Shown in pieces: positions 6,873 to 7,725 of a stretch of DNA of 7,725 bases. Made by a program: the position numbers and the translations under genes. The notes under the pieces are model-generated. The model ran no database searches. It was given only the letters and a program-made list of their open reading frames with translations, and had not been told where the DNA came from. Origin of the DNA: Verrucomicrobiota bacterium (lineage in GTDB: Bacteria; Verrucomicrobiota; Verrucomicrobiia; Opitutales; Opitutaceae); the NCBI GenBank assembly GCA_023446735.1, contig JAEXPQ010000151.1, forward strand, positions 1-7,725, read 5' to 3'. Each line of letters begins with the position of its first letter. The stretch's first letter is position 1.

Positions 6873-6902
6873 CTGAACACCGACCACAGCTCCCCGCTTT
6901 CC

Positions 6903-6965
6903 GACGACCGGTCACCGGCAACCGTCCACCGTCCACCGGCCACCGACAACCGGCCACCGTCCACC
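6903..6965 (+). repeat. Heptamer tandem array, GNCMACC type, nine units
   Basis: Nine units in phase: GACGACC, GGTCACC, GGCAACC, then GTCCACC and GGCCACC variants and GACAACC. The last three bases ACC are constant; the second base varies most. The array ends 15 bases before the proposed kinase start at 6981. Confidence 0.88.
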
Positions 6966-6980
6966 GCTCTCGCCGCCCTC

Positions 6981-7725
6981 GTGCCGGACTGCGCCTACGT
7001 GGGTGAGATCGCCACGCCGTTCGCCACGCCGGAGTTCGCCCGCTGGCTGGTCGGTCTGCCGTCCACGTTCGCCGCACGCGACGCCGATCTGGTCTATCGC
7101 CTCCGCAACAAGATCTACCGCATCGCCGATCCAGCCGCGCCCGCCGGCCCCGGCTACTGCGTGAAGTCCTTCAAAGCCCCGCCGCTCCTGCGCTCGCTCG
7201 CCTACCGGCGCATCGGCAGCAAAGCCGCCCGCTCCCACCGCTTCGCGCTCCACCTGCGGGCCCACGGCGCGGGCACGACCGACCCCGTCGCCTACTTCGA
7301 GCGCTGGTCCGGCCCGCGCCTGGTCGAGAGCTACCTCGTCACCCGCTTCCTCGAGGGCAGCACCGATCTCTACTCCGAGATGTCGCGCCTCCTCCGCGAG
7401 GACCCCGACGCCGCCAAGTACATCGCGCTCCTCCGCTTCGCCGCCGACGCCGTCCGCCGGATGCACGACAGCGGCTACGTCCACAACGACCTCGGCGGCC
7501 AAAATCTCCTCCTGCGCCGCACCGGCGACGCCGCCTGGGCCGACCCGTGCTTCATCGACCTCAACCGCGGCGATCTCTGCCCCGCGCTCACGCTCCGCCA
7601 GCGCGCGCGCGACCTCGCCAAGCTCGAGTTCCCCTCGCACTTCCGCCGCATCTTCTTCCGCATCTACTTCGGCGACGGCCCGATCCCGCGCGCCTTCGCC
7701 CGCTGGGAAAACCTCCAGCGCCTGC
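6981..7725 (+). CDS. Kdo/WaaP-family lipopolysaccharide kinase, C-terminus beyond the window
   Basis: A protein-kinase-like small-molecule kinase of the Kdo/WaaP group, which phosphorylates core sugars of lipopolysaccharide on the cytoplasmic side of the inner membrane. Counted from the GTG at 6981, 248 residues are visible. The expected ATP-binding lysine is K62 in YCVKSFKAP; the catalytic loop is YVHNDLGGQNLLL (166-178) with D170 as base and N175 as metal ligand; FIDLNRGD (191-198) supplies the DFG-like D193. YRRIGSKAARSHRFALHLRA (75-94) resembles the helix C region. No stop occurs before the right edge, so the gene is partial. The start is uncertain: GTG at 6981 lacks a Shine-Dalgarno site, and the frame is open back to 6615 through the repeats, with a TTG at 6816. 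The exact sugar substrate is unknown. Confidence 0.82.
   Translation, partial: MPDCAYVGEIATPFATPEFARWLVGLPSTFAARDADLVYRLRNKIYRIADPAAPAGPGYCVKSFKAPPLLRSLAYRRIGSKAARSHRFALHLRAHGAGTTDPVAYFERWSGPRLVESYLVTRFLEGSTDLYSEMSRLLREDPDAAKYIALLRFAADAVRRMHDSGYVHNDLGGQNLLLRRTGDAAWADPCFIDLNRGDLCPALTLRQRARDLAKLEFPSHFRRIFFRIYFGDGPIPRAFARWENLQRL

Larger units (their letters stand above)
6544..6980. other. Divergent intergenic region filled with tandem repeats
   Basis: This 437-base gap lies between the divergent starts of the small unknown gene and the kinase and should hold promoters for both. The first 80 bases (6544-6624) look like ordinary sequence. The rest is almost entirely degenerate 6- and 7-base tandem arrays: hexamers at 6625-6678 and 6743-6790, heptamers at 6683-6724, 6831-6872 and 6903-6965. 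The plus strand is pyrimidine-rich. I could not place a promoter. Confidence 0.85.

Noticed and set aside
5920..6876. Plus-strand frame with a run of about 16 leucines/valines
   Set aside because: The hydrophobic run is just the CTCYTG hexamer array read in one frame; the frame also crosses the small minus-strand gene and heptamer arrays and has no recognisable domain.
5882..6965. CRISPR array
   Set aside because: Units are 6-7 bases with no spacers and no 25-40 base repeats; no cas gene is present.

Overview
The window looks like chromosomal DNA of a high-GC, Gram-negative bacterium. Complex I genes, a Kdo/WaaP-type lipopolysaccharide kinase and an ArnT-like glycosyltransferase fit a didermic cell envelope. 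The combination of strong GC skew in codon use, few obvious Shine-Dalgarno sites and gaps filled with degenerate 6- and 7-base tandem repeats suggests Verrucomicrobiota, perhaps Opitutales. That placement is inference from general impression and could not be searched.

Layout. Positions 1-2213 (minus strand) hold the head of a respiratory complex I cluster in the order nuoB, nuoC, nuoD, with nuoD running off the left edge. nuoA is not in front of nuoB; a 240-base gap (2214-2453) with a small palindrome lies there instead. Next on the minus strand is a complete CNNM/CorC-type membrane protein with CBS domains (2454-3782), then a tRNA-Ser(GGA) (3882-3969) whose 3' end is part of a REP-like imperfect palindrome. 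A 576-residue ArnT/PMT-like membrane glycosyltransferase (4097-5827) follows, then a small tail-anchored conserved protein of unknown function (6088-6543). On the plus strand a Kdo/WaaP-family kinase starts at about 6981 and runs off the right edge.

The striking part is 5882-6965. The gaps on both sides of the small unknown gene are packed with short degenerate tandem arrays: hexamers of the type CTCNTN and three different heptamer families (GTTCAGN, CYGTCNT, GNCMACC). One pair of hexamer arrays is inverted and forms a 24-base near-perfect stem. A hexamer-then-heptamer module occurs twice in the same orientation, once on each side of the unknown gene. The last heptamer array ends 15 bases before the kinase start. 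This organisation resembles the short tandemly repeated repetitive (STRR) sequences known from heterocystous cyanobacteria and is the best candidate here for something undescribed.

How the genes work together: NuoB/C/D belong to the peripheral arm of complex I and are surely co-transcribed. The glycosyltransferase and the kinase probably both modify surface glycolipids, so the right half may be an envelope-modification locus. The CNNM protein and the tRNA look like unrelated neighbours.
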